64,000 nt of DNA from Thiofilum sp. (GCF_016711335.1 NZ_JADJTF010000001.1:1612001-1676000); one strand, 5' to 3'. Numbered from the stretch's first letter, positions 44,650 to 53,840 are shown. Notes: generated by a model from the letters alone, not told the origin. Translations and numbers: made by a program.

Positions 44650-44854
44650 GACATATACTCCCCGGATGAGTGCGCTCAGGTAGCGTTGGAACCTTTTCTT
44701 TAGAAATTAAAAAGGGGAAATTAGCATTAGGAGCCTTTGTAAAAGCCGCACAAGACCCAGATTTGTGAAATTGAAATTGCGACCTCAACACTGACTTTAA
44801 ACTATTATATATGTTGCATCTAGTCAACAGCTCTGAGATAAACGTGTGGTAAAT

Positions 44855-46222
44855 TTACATCAAAACCTCGATGGCTTTATCTAATCGTGGCACGGCAATG
44901 ATGTCCATACCCTGAATGCTATGATGAGGCTTATTAGCTTTTGGTATAATAGCACGTTTAAACCCATGTTTGGCAGCTTCATGGAGTCGCTCTTCGCCAT
45001 TAGGCACAGGACGAATTTCTCCGGCTAGACCCACCTCGCCAAATACAATTAAATCCGCAGGTAAAGGGCGATTTCTAAAACTGGATAGAGCCGCTAAAAC
45101 TAACGGTAAATCAGCAGCCGTTTCAGAGATTTTAACACCCCCCACAATATTGATAAATACATCCTGATCAAACATGGAAATTTGACCGTGGCGATGTAGC
45201 ACCGCTAAGAGCATAGCCAAACGATTTTGCTCTAAACCTAAGGTCAAGCGTCGTGAATGTCCTCCATGACTACTATCGACTAGGGCTTGAACCTCAACCA
45301 ATAAAGGGCGTGTACCCTCGCGGGTAACCATAATCACACTACCTGCTACAGGCTCCTCATGACGTGACAAGAAAATAGCTGAGGGATTACTAATACCGCG
45401 CAACCCTGTCTCAGTCATGGCAAATACGCCTAATTCATTGACAGCGCCAAAACGATTTTTCACTGCGCGTAGAATACGATAGCGTCCCCCCGGATCGCCC
45501 TCAAAATAAAGCACAGTATCCACCATATGCTCTAATACTCTAGGACCGGCTAGTGTTCCCTCTTTAGTCACATGACCTACGATAAATAATGAGGTTTGAG
45601 TTTGCTTAGCAAAACGTACTAATTGAGCGGCAGCTTCACGAATCTGGCTCACTGAGCCGGGAGCTGACTGCAATTGCTCAGTAAAAATCGTTTGAATCGA
45701 GTCCACCACCATGATTTTAGGCTTTTCAATCAGGGCTAACGCAATAATAGTTTCTACACAGGTCTCGGTTAAAAGCCTAAGATGTCCAGCGGGCAAATTT
45801 AAGCGATGTGCTCGCAAACTCACTTGCTGCATCGACTCCTCACCGGTCACATAAAGGCTTGGTATCTCTGGCAAGCCACACAAAGCCTGCAAAAGAATGG
45901 TGGATTTACCAATCCCCGGATCACCCCCAATCAAGACTACCGAGCCTGTGACTAGACCACCACCCAGCACCCGATCCAGTTCTGTCATACTGGTAGATAG
46001 GCGTGGGTCTTCTTGTACGGTCACATCCTTGAGTGATTGAATTTGTACTTTATCCCCTGCATAGCCACTAAAGCGTGGATTTTGCTGTTTAGCAGTGGGT
46101 GCAGAAATAGCTACTGTTTCTTCTAAAGTATTCCATTCGCCACAGTCTGGGCATTGCCCAATCCATTTATTTTGAGTAGTACCACATTGCGAACAAACAT
46201 ACTGAGTTTTGGTTTTAGCCAT
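44855..46222 (-). CDS. radA: RadA, branch-migration/recombination protein
   Basis: A 455-residue protein: N-terminal C4 zinc finger (CSQCGTTQNKWIGQCPDCGEWNT), RecA-like ATPase with GGDPGIGKST, the RadA-specific KNRFGAVNE motif and a Lon-like C-terminal domain (VGGVKISETAADL, FGEVGLAGEIRPV). It promotes branch migration in recombination and repair. It overlaps the corB-like gene by 8 bases, so the two are probably cotranscribed with ypjD. Confidence 0.96.
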   Translation of the reverse strand: MAKTKTQYVCSQCGTTQNKWIGQCPDCGEWNTLEETVAISAPTAKQQNPRFSGYAGDKVQIQSLKDVTVQEDPRLSTSMTELDRVLGGGLVTGSVVLIGGDPGIGKSTILLQALCGLPEIPSLYVTGEESMQQVSLRAHRLNLPAGHLRLLTETCVETIIALALIEKPKIMVVDSIQTIFTEQLQSAPGSVSQIREAAAQLVRFAKQTQTSLFIVGHVTKEGTLAGPRVLEHMVDTVLYFEGDPGGRYRILRAVKNRFGAVNELGVFAMTETGLRGISNPSAIFLSRHEEPVAGSVIMVTREGTRPLLVEVQALVDSSHGGHSRRLTLGLEQNRLAMLLAVLHRHGQISMFDQDVFINIVGGVKISETAADLPLVLAALSSFRNRPLPADLIVFGEVGLAGEIRPVPNGEERLHEAAKHGFKRAIIPKANKPHHSIQGMDIIAVPRLDKAIEVLM

Positions 46223-47510
46223 TAGTGTTATCTAGCTCTAAATCACGAGTTAAACGAGGATAAATAATAGCAGTTTTTACCGCATTATTACGCGTTTTGC
46301 GTATTTCTATAGGATATTCATTAATTAATACGGTCATTCCGGGAACAGGAATCGCTTGCAAATGCTCGGTTATTAATCCGTTAAGGGTTTTTGCACCATC
46401 AATAGGTAAATTAATTTCCAATAAGCGATTAATTTCACGTAAATGCATACCGCCATCCACCCAAGCACTACCATCTTCTTTACGTTGGATTTCGCGTGAT
46501 AAACTAGGAGGGACTGTAGAAAACTCTCCTACAATTTCCTCTAAAATATCCTCCATCGTAATCAGACCTTGTACTTCACCATATTCATCCACAACAAGAG
46601 CAATACGTCTTGATTCAGCACGGAAGTTAATTAACTGTTGGGTAAGGCTTACGCCTTCAGGGACAAAATAAGCGGGTCGTATAATACTTTCTAAGCGCTC
46701 ACGCGTTAAATAACCGTCGCGCAGTAGAGGAAAGATTTTGCGTACATGCACAAAACCCTCTACTTGGTCTAAACTCCCGCGATAAACCAAAATACGAGTA
46801 AAATTACTACGTGCTATTTGATCCTCAATATCGCTCCAATCGCTTTCCAAATCGACAGCATAGATTTGGCTACGTGGAATCATAATATCCTCAATCGTTG
46901 TGGATTCTAGGTCTAATACACTCACTAGCATATCAACGTGATTTTTAGGGATGGTTGCACCGGCTGCGGTGACGACACTGCGTAATTCTTCACGGCTTAA
47001 AGCAATGCGGTTGGTGTTATCAGACTTTAGTCCAAAGATTTTCAGTAGTACACTAACTAAGCTATTGACAATCCAAACAAAAGGCCAAAAGATTTTGAGT
47101 ATAGCGGTGTAAATATAAGAGGCTGGAAAAGCAATACGCTCAGGATGTAAAGCTCCCACCGTTTTTGGCATAACCTCACCAAAAATCAGCAATAATAAGG
47201 TTAAAATACCAGTAGCTAAGGCAAGACCTGCATCACCGAATAAACGTAAGCCTAGTAAAGTAGCTAATTGAGTAATAATAATATTTACGAAATTATTACC
47301 TAATAAAATCATGCCTATCAGTCGCTCAGGTTTTTCCAGTAGCTTTTGAGCTAACTTAGCACCTTTATGATTTTGCTCCGCTAAGTGCCGTAGGCGATAG
47401 CGGTTTAAAGTCATTAATGCGGTTTCAGAGCCAGAGAAAAATGCTGACAGGCTAAATAATCCAAGTAAAGATATAACTAATAGACTAATCGGTATGCTAT
47501 CTATATTCAT
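46215..47510 (-). CDS. corB: CorB/YtfL-type CNNM transporter-like protein with CBS and CorC_HlyC domains
   Basis: A 431-residue protein: DUF21/CNNM membrane domain (about 1-190, with FSGSETALMTLNRYRLRHLAE and GNNFVNIIITQLAT), a CBS pair (about 205-335, IMIPRSQIYAVDLE and DEYGEVQGLITMEDILEEIVGE), and a C-terminal CorC_HlyC domain. In gammaproteobacteria this gene type neighbours ypjD and ffh, as here. Magnesium or cobalt efflux is the suggested role of the family. Its stop overlaps the start of radA. Confidence 0.88.
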   Translation of the reverse strand: MNIDSIPISLLVISLLGLFSLSAFFSGSETALMTLNRYRLRHLAEQNHKGAKLAQKLLEKPERLIGMILLGNNFVNIIITQLATLLGLRLFGDAGLALATGILTLLLLIFGEVMPKTVGALHPERIAFPASYIYTAILKIFWPFVWIVNSLVSVLLKIFGLKSDNTNRIALSREELRSVVTAAGATIPKNHVDMLVSVLDLESTTIEDIMIPRSQIYAVDLESDWSDIEDQIARSNFTRILVYRGSLDQVEGFVHVRKIFPLLRDGYLTRERLESIIRPAYFVPEGVSLTQQLINFRAESRRIALVVDEYGEVQGLITMEDILEEIVGEFSTVPPSLSREIQRKEDGSAWVDGGMHLREINRLLEINLPIDGAKTLNGLITEHLQAIPVPGMTVLINEYPIEIRKTRNNAVKTAIIYPRLTRDLELDNTNG

Positions 47511-48322
47511 TAGCGTTGCACCAAAAATTCGATAATAAATTTACTGCCTAAAAATCCTAACATTAAAATTATACTTCCTATTAAAGTCCATCGTATTGCA
47601 ATGCGTCCACGCCACCCGTAATGCCAATGACCAATCAGCAAGGCTGTGAAGATAAACCAAGCTATTAAGGATAAGATGGTTTTGTGAGCTACATGCTGAG
47701 CGAATAAATCGGTTAAATAAATAAAACCAGTCATCAGCCCTAGGGTTAAAAAAATCACTCCTACTAAAATCAGGCGAAATAATAAGTCCTCCATATCTAA
47801 TAAAGGAGGAAGTGATTTTAAAATTAAAGTGTGTTGGCGTTTATGTAGATAATGGTTTTGAATGGCTAGTAAGAGGGCTTGAAAAGCTGCCAGAGTTAGC
47901 ATGCTATAGGCGAGTAGTGAAATAATAATATGAATACCTAACCCATTATCCAAACTTGTATTGACTCCTATAGGCTGGGGAAGAAGCTGAATAGTCAGAC
48001 CCAGCAATGTCAAGGGTATAGTAAATAGGCTTAAGCTTTGTACCGGACGCTTTAATTGGGCAATCAGTAGGAGCAAATTAGTTAACCACATGACTAAGGA
48101 TGCAGTTATATTAAAATTTAATACAAAGCCTGATGAGGTGCGCATAAGCCATAATAGACTAAGCCCATGCGCTGCGAGAGCTATCAAGGTTAAGGGTTTT
48201 AACCATCGGGTGGATAATAGCTTAGGAGTCGATTGGCTGGGAGTTTTATATAGTTGAAAGAGTAGCGTAAGCCAAATTAAAGACCAAGCTATTACTGCCA
48301 ACAGGGTCATCATTATTGTCAT
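47510..48322 (-). CDS. ypjD: YpjD-like CcsA-type inner-membrane protein
   Basis: A 270-residue protein with eight membrane segments. The sequence HIIISLLAYSMLTLAAFQALLLA and the C-terminal GHWHYGWRGRIAIRWT resemble the CcsA/CcmC cytochrome-c assembly superfamily in its YpjD branch, which sits divergently beside ffh. Histidines in the HWHYGW motif could bind haem. The function of YpjD is not settled. It shares its boundary base with the corB-like gene. Confidence 0.85.
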   Translation of the reverse strand: MTIMMTLLAVIAWSLIWLTLLFQLYKTPSQSTPKLLSTRWLKPLTLIALAAHGLSLLWLMRTSSGFVLNFNITASLVMWLTNLLLLIAQLKRPVQSLSLFTIPLTLLGLTIQLLPQPIGVNTSLDNGLGIHIIISLLAYSMLTLAAFQALLLAIQNHYLHKRQHTLILKSLPPLLDMEDLLFRLILVGVIFLTLGLMTGFIYLTDLFAQHVAHKTILSLIAWFIFTALLIGHWHYGWRGRIAIRWTLIGSIILMLGFLGSKFIIEFLVQR

Positions 48323-48440
48323 TGTGCGGTGTAAGTTTCTTAAAGGTTAGCAAGCTATTTCGTGACGAGTGCAATGAAATAGCACATTTGATGTTATCAT
48401 ACCAATATGTACCTGACTCGGACTAGCAGAAGAATAAATC

Positions 48441-49823
48441 ATGTTTGAAAATTTAAGTGGTCGTCTCTCACAAACGGTCAAAAAATTGCGTGGTCAAGCG
48501 CGTTTGACTGAGGACAATATTAAAGAAGCACTGCGCGATGTACGTATGGCATTGTTGGAAGCCGATGTTGCTTTGCCTGTGGTAAGAAGTTTTATTGAAA
48601 ATGTGAAAACCCGTGCCGTTGGTCAAGAAGTCCTTTCTAGCCTAACGCCCGGTCAAGCTTTCATTAAAATTGTAAATGATGAGTTAGTGACGGTTATGGG
48701 TAAGGCGAATGAGGCCTTAGCGCTAAACAGTCAGCCGCCTGCGGTGATTTTAATGGCAGGCTTACAAGGGGCTGGTAAAACCACTACGGTGGGTAAATTG
48801 ACGCGCTTTCTTAAAGAGCGTGAAAAGAAAAACGTTATGGTGGTGAGCTGCGACGTGTATCGTCCAGCCGCTATTAAACAATTGGAAACGGTCGCCCAAC
48901 AAACCGGAGGCGTCTTTTTCCCCAGCCAACCCGATCAAAAACCCGTAGCTATTGCAAGAGCTGCGTTTAATGAAGCTAAGCTCAAATATTTTGACGTACT
49001 GATTATAGACACCGCTGGGCGCTTGCATATTGATGCAGAGATGATGGGGGAGATTCAGGAGCTACATGCTGCGGTTAAACCTATCGAAACCCTATTTGTA
49101 GTGGACAGCATGACGGGGCAAGATGCTGCGAATACTGCCAAAGCGTTTAATGATGCTCTACCTTTAACCGGCGTGATTTTGACTAAGGCTGATGGGGATG
49201 CACGGGGTGGAGCTGCATTGTCGGTGCGGCATATTACGGGCAAGCCAATTAAGTTTATCGGGGTAGGCGAGAAACTGGATGCGCTAGAACCCTTCCACCC
49301 TGATCGTATGGCGTCGCGTATTTTGGGTATGGGCGATGTGTTGAGCCTGATTGAAGAAGCTCAGCGTCAAGTTGATCATGAGAAAGCTAAAAAGCTCGCT
49401 CAGAAGCTTAATAAAGGTAAAAGTTTTGATTTTGAAGATTTAAAAGAGCAAATGGAACAAATGCTTAAGATGGGAGGCATTGCTAGCCTGATGGATAAGC
49501 TCCCCGGTATGGGTAATGTTCCAGAGCAAGTAAAAAATCGCGCTAATGATCGTGAAATTCGCCAAATGATTGCTATCATTAACTCAATGACACCTCAAGA
49601 GCGGCGCGACCCTGATGTGATTAAAGCCTCACGTAAACGTCGGATCGCTGCTGGATCGGGTTTGCAGGTACAGGATGTGAATCGTTTGCTCAAGCAACAC
49701 ATGCAAATGAGCAAAGCAATGAAACAGTTTTCTAAAGGAGGGATACGTAAATTAATGCAAACCATGAAGGGGCGTTTACCCTTTAATGGCGGTTTGCCAC
49801 CGACGGGAGGTAATCTCTCTTAA
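48441..49823 (+). CDS. ffh: Ffh, signal recognition particle GTPase (SRP54)
   Basis: A 460-residue protein with N domain, G domain (GLQGAGKTTTVGKL, DTAGRLHID, TKADGDARGG) and a methionine-rich M domain ending SGLQVQDVNRLLKQHMQMSKAMK. It binds 4.5S RNA and signal sequences of nascent membrane proteins. It is usually followed directly by rpsP; here about 5.4 kb of other genes intervene. Confidence 0.98.
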   Translation: MFENLSGRLSQTVKKLRGQARLTEDNIKEALRDVRMALLEADVALPVVRSFIENVKTRAVGQEVLSSLTPGQAFIKIVNDELVTVMGKANEALALNSQPPAVILMAGLQGAGKTTTVGKLTRFLKEREKKNVMVVSCDVYRPAAIKQLETVAQQTGGVFFPSQPDQKPVAIARAAFNEAKLKYFDVLIIDTAGRLHIDAEMMGEIQELHAAVKPIETLFVVDSMTGQDAANTAKAFNDALPLTGVILTKADGDARGGAALSVRHITGKPIKFIGVGEKLDALEPFHPDRMASRILGMGDVLSLIEEAQRQVDHEKAKKLAQKLNKGKSFDFEDLKEQMEQMLKMGGIASLMDKLPGMGNVPEQVKNRANDREIRQMIAIINSMTPQERRDPDVIKASRKRRIAAGSGLQVQDVNRLLKQHMQMSKAMKQFSKGGIRKLMQTMKGRLPFNGGLPPTGGNLS

Positions 49824-50309
49824 GTATTACCTGCATTAGTATGTATAATGCATATTCATCGTAATGCTGGGGGCAATTAATGGGGCTTAGCGTACTAAAC
49901 TACCCTTGCCAAGCATTATGATCACCTAGCTCAGTTTGTAATTGCAAAGATTTGGTACTAGGACAAACTACTGAGAGACTAATTTTATTTTATGCTAGAA
50001 CCAATAAATATTATTGGCTTTAGCTGGGGCAGGGTTAATTTGTTGTATAAAAGCACTTCTTGCTATCAAAAATGTGTTTTCTCGCAACTTTGTTGTATTT
50101 TGCTATTGAACTTTTCATTTATTCAGGGCAACTTAAGCAGGTGGGGATTCCACATCACCCCAAGAGGCATGGAGTGCGTCAAATTAGCTAGCTTATGTAT
50201 GGTTAGGCTTAAGGTGTTCAGTTCGTGCTAGATATTTATGAGGTAGTTGATAATTTTATTAACTACATTTGAAATGCTTTCCCTTAAACAACGAAAGAGA
50301 CTTAAGATT
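49824..50309. other. Intergenic region between ffh and lipoprotein A
   Basis: A 486-bp AT-rich stretch. A hairpin (TGCATTA at 49832-49838 with TAATGCA at 49846-49852) follows ffh but lacks a T-tract. A small open frame of 79 codons at 49992-50231 has Cys/Ser-rich, non-protein-like composition and I do not call it. The palindrome at 50243-50266 is listed separately. Confidence 0.45.
50243..50266. promoter_or_regulatory. 24-bp near-perfect palindrome upstream of lipoprotein A
   Basis: GTAGTTGATAA (50243-50253) mirrors TTATTAACTAC (50256-50266) with a single G-T mismatch around two central bases. It lies 43 bp before the ATG and could be an operator for a dimeric regulator. The paralogue at 51830 has no equivalent. 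Confidence 0.35.
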
Positions 50310-51128
50310 ATGAAAATCAAGACTCAGCTCACACTGGCGGCATTAATGGCTATGGGTCTGTTTGCATCTGGTTGTAGCCAACAATCAGCCGATGCTAGCG
50401 CTAGCCCAGCTCAGCAAACAACACAAGCCACTTCTCAGCAAACAACTTCTCAACAAACGACTTCTCAGCAAACTTCTCAGCAAGCAACAGCTGAAGAAGG
50501 CGAAAAAGTAGTTGTAGAACCAGTAGAACCAGCACCAGCTAAGCCAATCGTTAAAGAGGTTGTGCGTACTGTTGTTGATTGCAGCAAGTGTGGTAAGCGT
50601 CCTGGTGGTCGTCCAGCAGGTGGTAAGTGGACACATTCTCATCCAGCTATCCCTGGTTGCACGAAGTCTATCACTCACAGCCATCCATATTCTAACCGTA
50701 ACCACAAGCATAACTATAGCTGCAAAAAAGCAGGTCCAAAGAAAGTAGTTAAGCGCCCACCAGTGAAGCGTGGTGGTGGTAGTGGTGTTAAGCGTACTCC
50801 TCGCCCAATGGGTAACAAGTGGTTACACTCTCATCCAGCCATTCCTGGTTGCACTAACAGCGTAACTCATGCTCATCCATACACCAACCGTAACCATACT
50901 CATGCTTATGGTTGCCGTCCAAAGGCTAAAGGTGGTAAGAAGGTAGTTCGTCCACCAGTACGTCGTCCAATGCCTCCAATGGTGCGTCCAGTGCCACGTC
51001 CTTTACCTCCAGTACAAGTGCCAACTATCGTTGTGCCACCTACCAAAGCTAAAGGTAACTACAAAGGTCCAATCGGCTACAATCCAGCTACCTTAAAAAT
51101 GATGAGCGATTATCAGCAAGCTAAATAA
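50310..51128 (+). CDS. Lipoprotein A with two His/Cys-rich repeats
   Basis: A 272-residue exported lipoprotein: signal peptide with lipobox ASG-Cys22, a Gln/Thr/Ser-rich linker (23-61), a CxxC motif DCSKCG (90-95), then two 33-residue repeats at 106-138 and 170-202. Each repeat follows W-x-HSHPAIPGCT-x-S-x-TH-x-HPY-x-NRNH-x-H-x-Y-x-C, with six His and two Cys. A basic Gly/Pro/Arg region separates and follows them, and the tail has KAKGNYKGP. I know no named family; the repeats look like a metal-binding module or a surface structural motif. The start at 50310 gives the lipobox; an upstream in-frame ATG does not. Ends before a strong terminator. Confidence 0.85.
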   Translation: MKIKTQLTLAALMAMGLFASGCSQQSADASASPAQQTTQATSQQTTSQQTTSQQTSQQATAEEGEKVVVEPVEPAPAKPIVKEVVRTVVDCSKCGKRPGGRPAGGKWTHSHPAIPGCTKSITHSHPYSNRNHKHNYSCKKAGPKKVVKRPPVKRGGGSGVKRTPRPMGNKWLHSHPAIPGCTNSVTHAHPYTNRNHTHAYGCRPKAKGGKKVVRPPVRRPMPPMVRPVPRPLPPVQVPTIVVPPTKAKGNYKGPIGYNPATLKMMSDYQQAK

Positions 51129-51180
51129 TTTAATTATTCTTAGCGTAGTTAGATAATCTGAGTTCAGCTCAGCTATGTTA

Positions 51181-51215
51181 ACGTCCAGTCTTATCAGCTA
51201 AGGCTGGACGTTTTT
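51181..51215 (+). terminator. Rho-independent terminator after lipoprotein A
   Basis: A 13-bp stem (ACGTCCAGTCTTA with TAAGGCTGGACGT, one G-T pair) with loop TCAGC, followed by TTTTTATTT. It lies 52 bp after the stop codon. Confidence 0.88.
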
Positions 51216-51708
51216 ATTTGGTGCTTACTAAATTTGCTCTGGCTCTAGCAGCATAGGATCAGGAATCTTGGTGCGGCATGCAAAAAATCTAGTGTCGGAT
51301 CAATAAAACCAATAGAATAAGCACGCTCAGCATAAACCGCTTGTTTATGTGGTAAATATGAGACATACTAAGTCACAATTACACTACTTTGGTGTAGTTC
51401 TTAGTTAAACTTATGTATTAGTGAGGGAGTTCTAGTACATTAAAGAAGAAGGTAAGGGATTGCTTTAGTAGTTAATTTAAGCTTCTAAAAAAGCTGGAGC
51501 AACAAACAGGTTGGGACTAAAAGTATTACAAGATCGCTAATGGTGGTTTAGCTGTTATCTATCTGTTAAATCAGATGATATTCTGAATTGTTATAGCAAT
51601 CTTAATCTATCAGGTTGTATTCAAGCAACTTAATTAAGCTAAGTAGTTAATAGATCAATGATCAGTTATTTTCAATAAACTGGCTATTGAGTATTTATAC
51701 TTAAGTGT

Positions 51709-51738
51709 TTGATATTAAAATACTTTATTCAATATAAT
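51709..51738 (+). promoter_or_regulatory. Predicted sigma-70 promoter of lipoprotein B
   Basis: -35 TTGATA (51709-51714), 18-base spacer, consensus -10 TATAAT (51733-51738), about 92 bp before the ATG. The leader that follows resembles that of lipoprotein A. Confidence 0.55.
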
Positions 51739-51829
51739 GTCACTTAATCTGATTTTGTTGCTTATCAACAACAACTTCTTGGTATTATTTGAAGATACTT
51801 TCATTTAAACAACAAAGAGACGAAGACTC

Positions 51830-52390
51830 ATGAAAATCAAAACTCAATTAACACTAGCTGCATTAATGGTAATGGGTATGTTTGCTACAGGTTGTAGCCA
51901 ACAATCAGCGGATGCTAGCGCTAGTCCTGCTCAGCAAACTACCGGTAGCCAACAAACTTCTCAACAAGCTACACAAGAATCAGGTGCTACTGAGACTACA
52001 GGTACTGAAACGACTACTACTGAAGTAACTGAAACTGTTCAGCCTCAAGTTAAAACTGTTATTAAGTATGATTGCAGTAAGTGTGGTCCACGTCCATCAG
52101 TACGTCCTGCACAACCACGTCCAGTACGTCCTCATGCTCGTCCATCAGTACGTCCAGTACAACCACGTCCTTATGTTCGCCCATCAGTACGTCCAGTACA
52201 ACCACGTCCAGTACGTCCTTATGTGCGTCCAGTACAACCACGTCCATACGTGCGCCCAGTACAACCACGCCCAATGCCAGTTGTGCCAGAAGTGGTAGTA
52301 CCTGCTGTGAAAGCTAAAGGCAACTATAAAGGCCCAGTAGTTTTAACACCTGCTACTCGTGAAGCTATCATGCAAATGCAAGCAGAGTAA
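51830..52390 (+). CDS. Lipoprotein B with Pro/Arg-rich repeats, paralogue of lipoprotein A
   Basis: A 186-residue lipoprotein. Residues 1-36 are almost identical to lipoprotein A (same signal peptide, lipobox ATG-Cys22, SQQSADASASPAQQT), and a Gln/Thr/Glu-rich linker and the same DCSKCG motif (81-86) follow. The centre (87-155) is instead a run of RPVQPRPYVRP-type repeats, encoded by recurring CAGTACAACCACGTCC blocks at about 52087-52275. The tail again has VKAKGNYKGP. The conserved ends and 5' leader show a duplication whose middle has been replaced or has diverged completely. Proline/arginine-rich tracts suggest an extended, cell-wall or surface-spanning rod. Function unknown. Confidence 0.85.
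   Translation: MKIKTQLTLAALMVMGMFATGCSQQSADASASPAQQTTGSQQTSQQATQESGATETTGTETTTTEVTETVQPQVKTVIKYDCSKCGPRPSVRPAQPRPVRPHARPSVRPVQPRPYVRPSVRPVQPRPVRPYVRPVQPRPYVRPVQPRPMPVVPEVVVPAVKAKGNYKGPVVLTPATREAIMQMQAE
52087..52275 (+). repeat. In-frame Pro/Arg-coding tandem repeat in lipoprotein B
   Basis: CAGTACAACCACG recurs about four times with spacers of roughly 27-36 bp, coding for PVQPRP units. Such repeats can change number by slippage, so length variation among strains is likely. Confidence 0.75.
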
Positions 52391-52449
52391 TGAATTAATA
52401 GCTAGGTAGTGCTACTGCCTGCGTTGTTAAATCGTTAAGTCTAATGCTT

Positions 52450-52486
52450 ATGCCTAGTTATGTTATGTAACTAGGCATTTTTTTTG
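52450..52486 (+). terminator. Rho-independent terminator after lipoprotein B
   Basis: An 11-bp stem (ATGCCTAGTTA with TAACTAGGCAT), 7-base loop, then a run of eight T. It begins 60 bp after the stop codon. Confidence 0.9.
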
Positions 52487-52601
52487 GCTTGAAATTATTG
52501 AGCCTGACAATTAGTCTAGGCGTTTTAAATAATTGAGCATTGAACATCCGCTTACAGCTAAGCTTTGAGTGGCTCATTTCGTCAGGTGGTCTTTAGGATC
52601 T

Positions 52602-53840
52602 ATGAAAAAAATCAAATATTTTGCGCTGCTGTGTATTACCAGCCTTGCCGTTTTGGCGCACTCAGCTCAGGCTGCGGTGTGGGAAACCTTATATCAATGG
52701 GATAATACGTGGGAAGAACGTTATCGAGCATGGGTGAAAACCAACATGAAAGATGACATTTTCATGAATCCTGCTAAGCCCATCTACTATAAGTTTGAGA
52801 ATGATTGTGCAGATGCTGTATATGCAATGCGCTTGATTTTTGCCTATGAACATAACCTGCCTTTTGTGGTGAATAATCAACAATCACCGGGAAAGTTAAT
52901 CAGTAATGACATGAAAACTTGGGATAACTTGCCTCCTCCGATGCGAGTGCGCAAGTTCATGGATTATGTCGCTGATATGACCAGTACTAAGTCATTGCGC
53001 CAAGATACTTATCCCATTGCCTTAGCTGATATTAGACCGGGAGATCTTTATGTTGCCCCCGGAGTGCATTCTTATCAAATCGTGAATGTAACCGACACAG
53101 GCATTGCGGAAGTACAGGCTTCTACGACACCTAAGTCAGCCCGCTACCTGTTGCGTACACCTTCTTTTCCGTTTTACATGCCAGAAGATAAAAATTTTCA
53201 GGATGGCTATCGGCGTTTCAAACAACCGCAAAACATCAAAGCATCACAGAGCCAACAGCCCGGCTTTAGTCTTGAGCAGTTTCAATTAGCTAAAGATGTT
53301 AATTTTGATTACGTTATTTTTACCGACGTCATCTCACGTAAGTTAGGTAAACGTGCTGAAAAGCCGGATGAAAAAACCTTACGTCTACTGCTAGCTTTGT
53401 GTATGTATGCGAATGACCGCAGCGTTTATGTTTATGATGCCCTATGGTATCTACAAAAAATTCGTCGTGAGGGCCGTCAATGTATGAATGCTAGAGAGTA
53501 CGATGACCATTCTACTCCGGGACGTGACAAGCGCTTGACTATGTTCTTTGATTCAGTCAGACATCATTTAGATCGGATTGGGCGTTTTGATCCGCGCTCT
53601 GTGCCTGCACGTTGGGCGAAAGCGGTATTTTCGCGTGATAAGCCACCTAAAAGTGAGATGGATCTGTTAAATAAATTCTGCATGGTTCAAATGACTCTAG
53701 GGGAAGAATACTATATGACGCTGCGTGATCTACGTAAAAACGTAGAGGATAAGTTATTAGTATCCGACCCACATGCGCCACTGGAATATCGTTGGGGGCT
53801 GGTAAAGACTCCTTATCAACCGACTTGCCCTACCTATTAA
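52602..53840 (+). CDS. Exported protein with NlpC/P60-like cysteine hydrolase signature
   Basis: A 412-residue protein with a signal peptide cleaved after HSAQA (residue 24). The mature N-terminal domain has NDCADAVYAMR (Cys69) and, after about 75 residues, DIRPGDLYVAPGVHSYQIV (His156). A cysteine in DC-x-D/G followed by a PGD strand and a histidine is the layout of NlpC/P60-type peptidases and amidases; this is my inference from spacing. The C-terminal half (about 230-412) is helical, with several Cys, and I do not recognise it. The start at 52602 has AGGA nearby and gives the signal peptide. Likely substrate is peptidoglycan or an envelope component. Confidence 0.75.
   Translation: MKKIKYFALLCITSLAVLAHSAQAAVWETLYQWDNTWEERYRAWVKTNMKDDIFMNPAKPIYYKFENDCADAVYAMRLIFAYEHNLPFVVNNQQSPGKLISNDMKTWDNLPPPMRVRKFMDYVADMTSTKSLRQDTYPIALADIRPGDLYVAPGVHSYQIVNVTDTGIAEVQASTTPKSARYLLRTPSFPFYMPEDKNFQDGYRRFKQPQNIKASQSQQPGFSLEQFQLAKDVNFDYVIFTDVISRKLGKRAEKPDEKTLRLLLALCMYANDRSVYVYDALWYLQKIRREGRQCMNAREYDDHSTPGRDKRLTMFFDSVRHHLDRIGRFDPRSVPARWAKAVFSRDKPPKSEMDLLNKFCMVQMTLGEEYYMTLRDLRKNVEDKLLVSDPHAPLEYRWGLVKTPYQPTCPTY

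Larger units (their letters stand above)
51129..51829. other. Intergenic region between the two lipoprotein genes
   Basis: A 701-bp AT-rich stretch. It holds the terminator of lipoprotein A (51181-51215), a promoter for lipoprotein B (51709-51738) and a short hairpin (TTGTTG/CAACAA at 51755-51771). I see no gene in the middle. Confidence 0.5.

Noticed and set aside
46297..46671. 124-codon plus-strand frame
   Set aside because: Antisense to the CBS and CorC_HlyC part of the corB-like gene; no start signal.
49992..50231. 79-codon frame between ffh and lipoprotein A
   Set aside because: No ribosome site, Cys/Ser-rich random-looking composition, no similarity I can see.
52087..52275. Short regular repeats considered as a CRISPR array
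   Set aside because: The repeats are in frame, the spacers are themselves near-repeats and code for proline/arginine; there are no cas genes.
52062..52317. Three overlapping frames on both strands in the repeat of lipoprotein B
   Set aside because: They are by-products of the tandem CAGTACAACCACG repeat, open in several frames; only the lipoprotein frame has a signal peptide and ribosome site.
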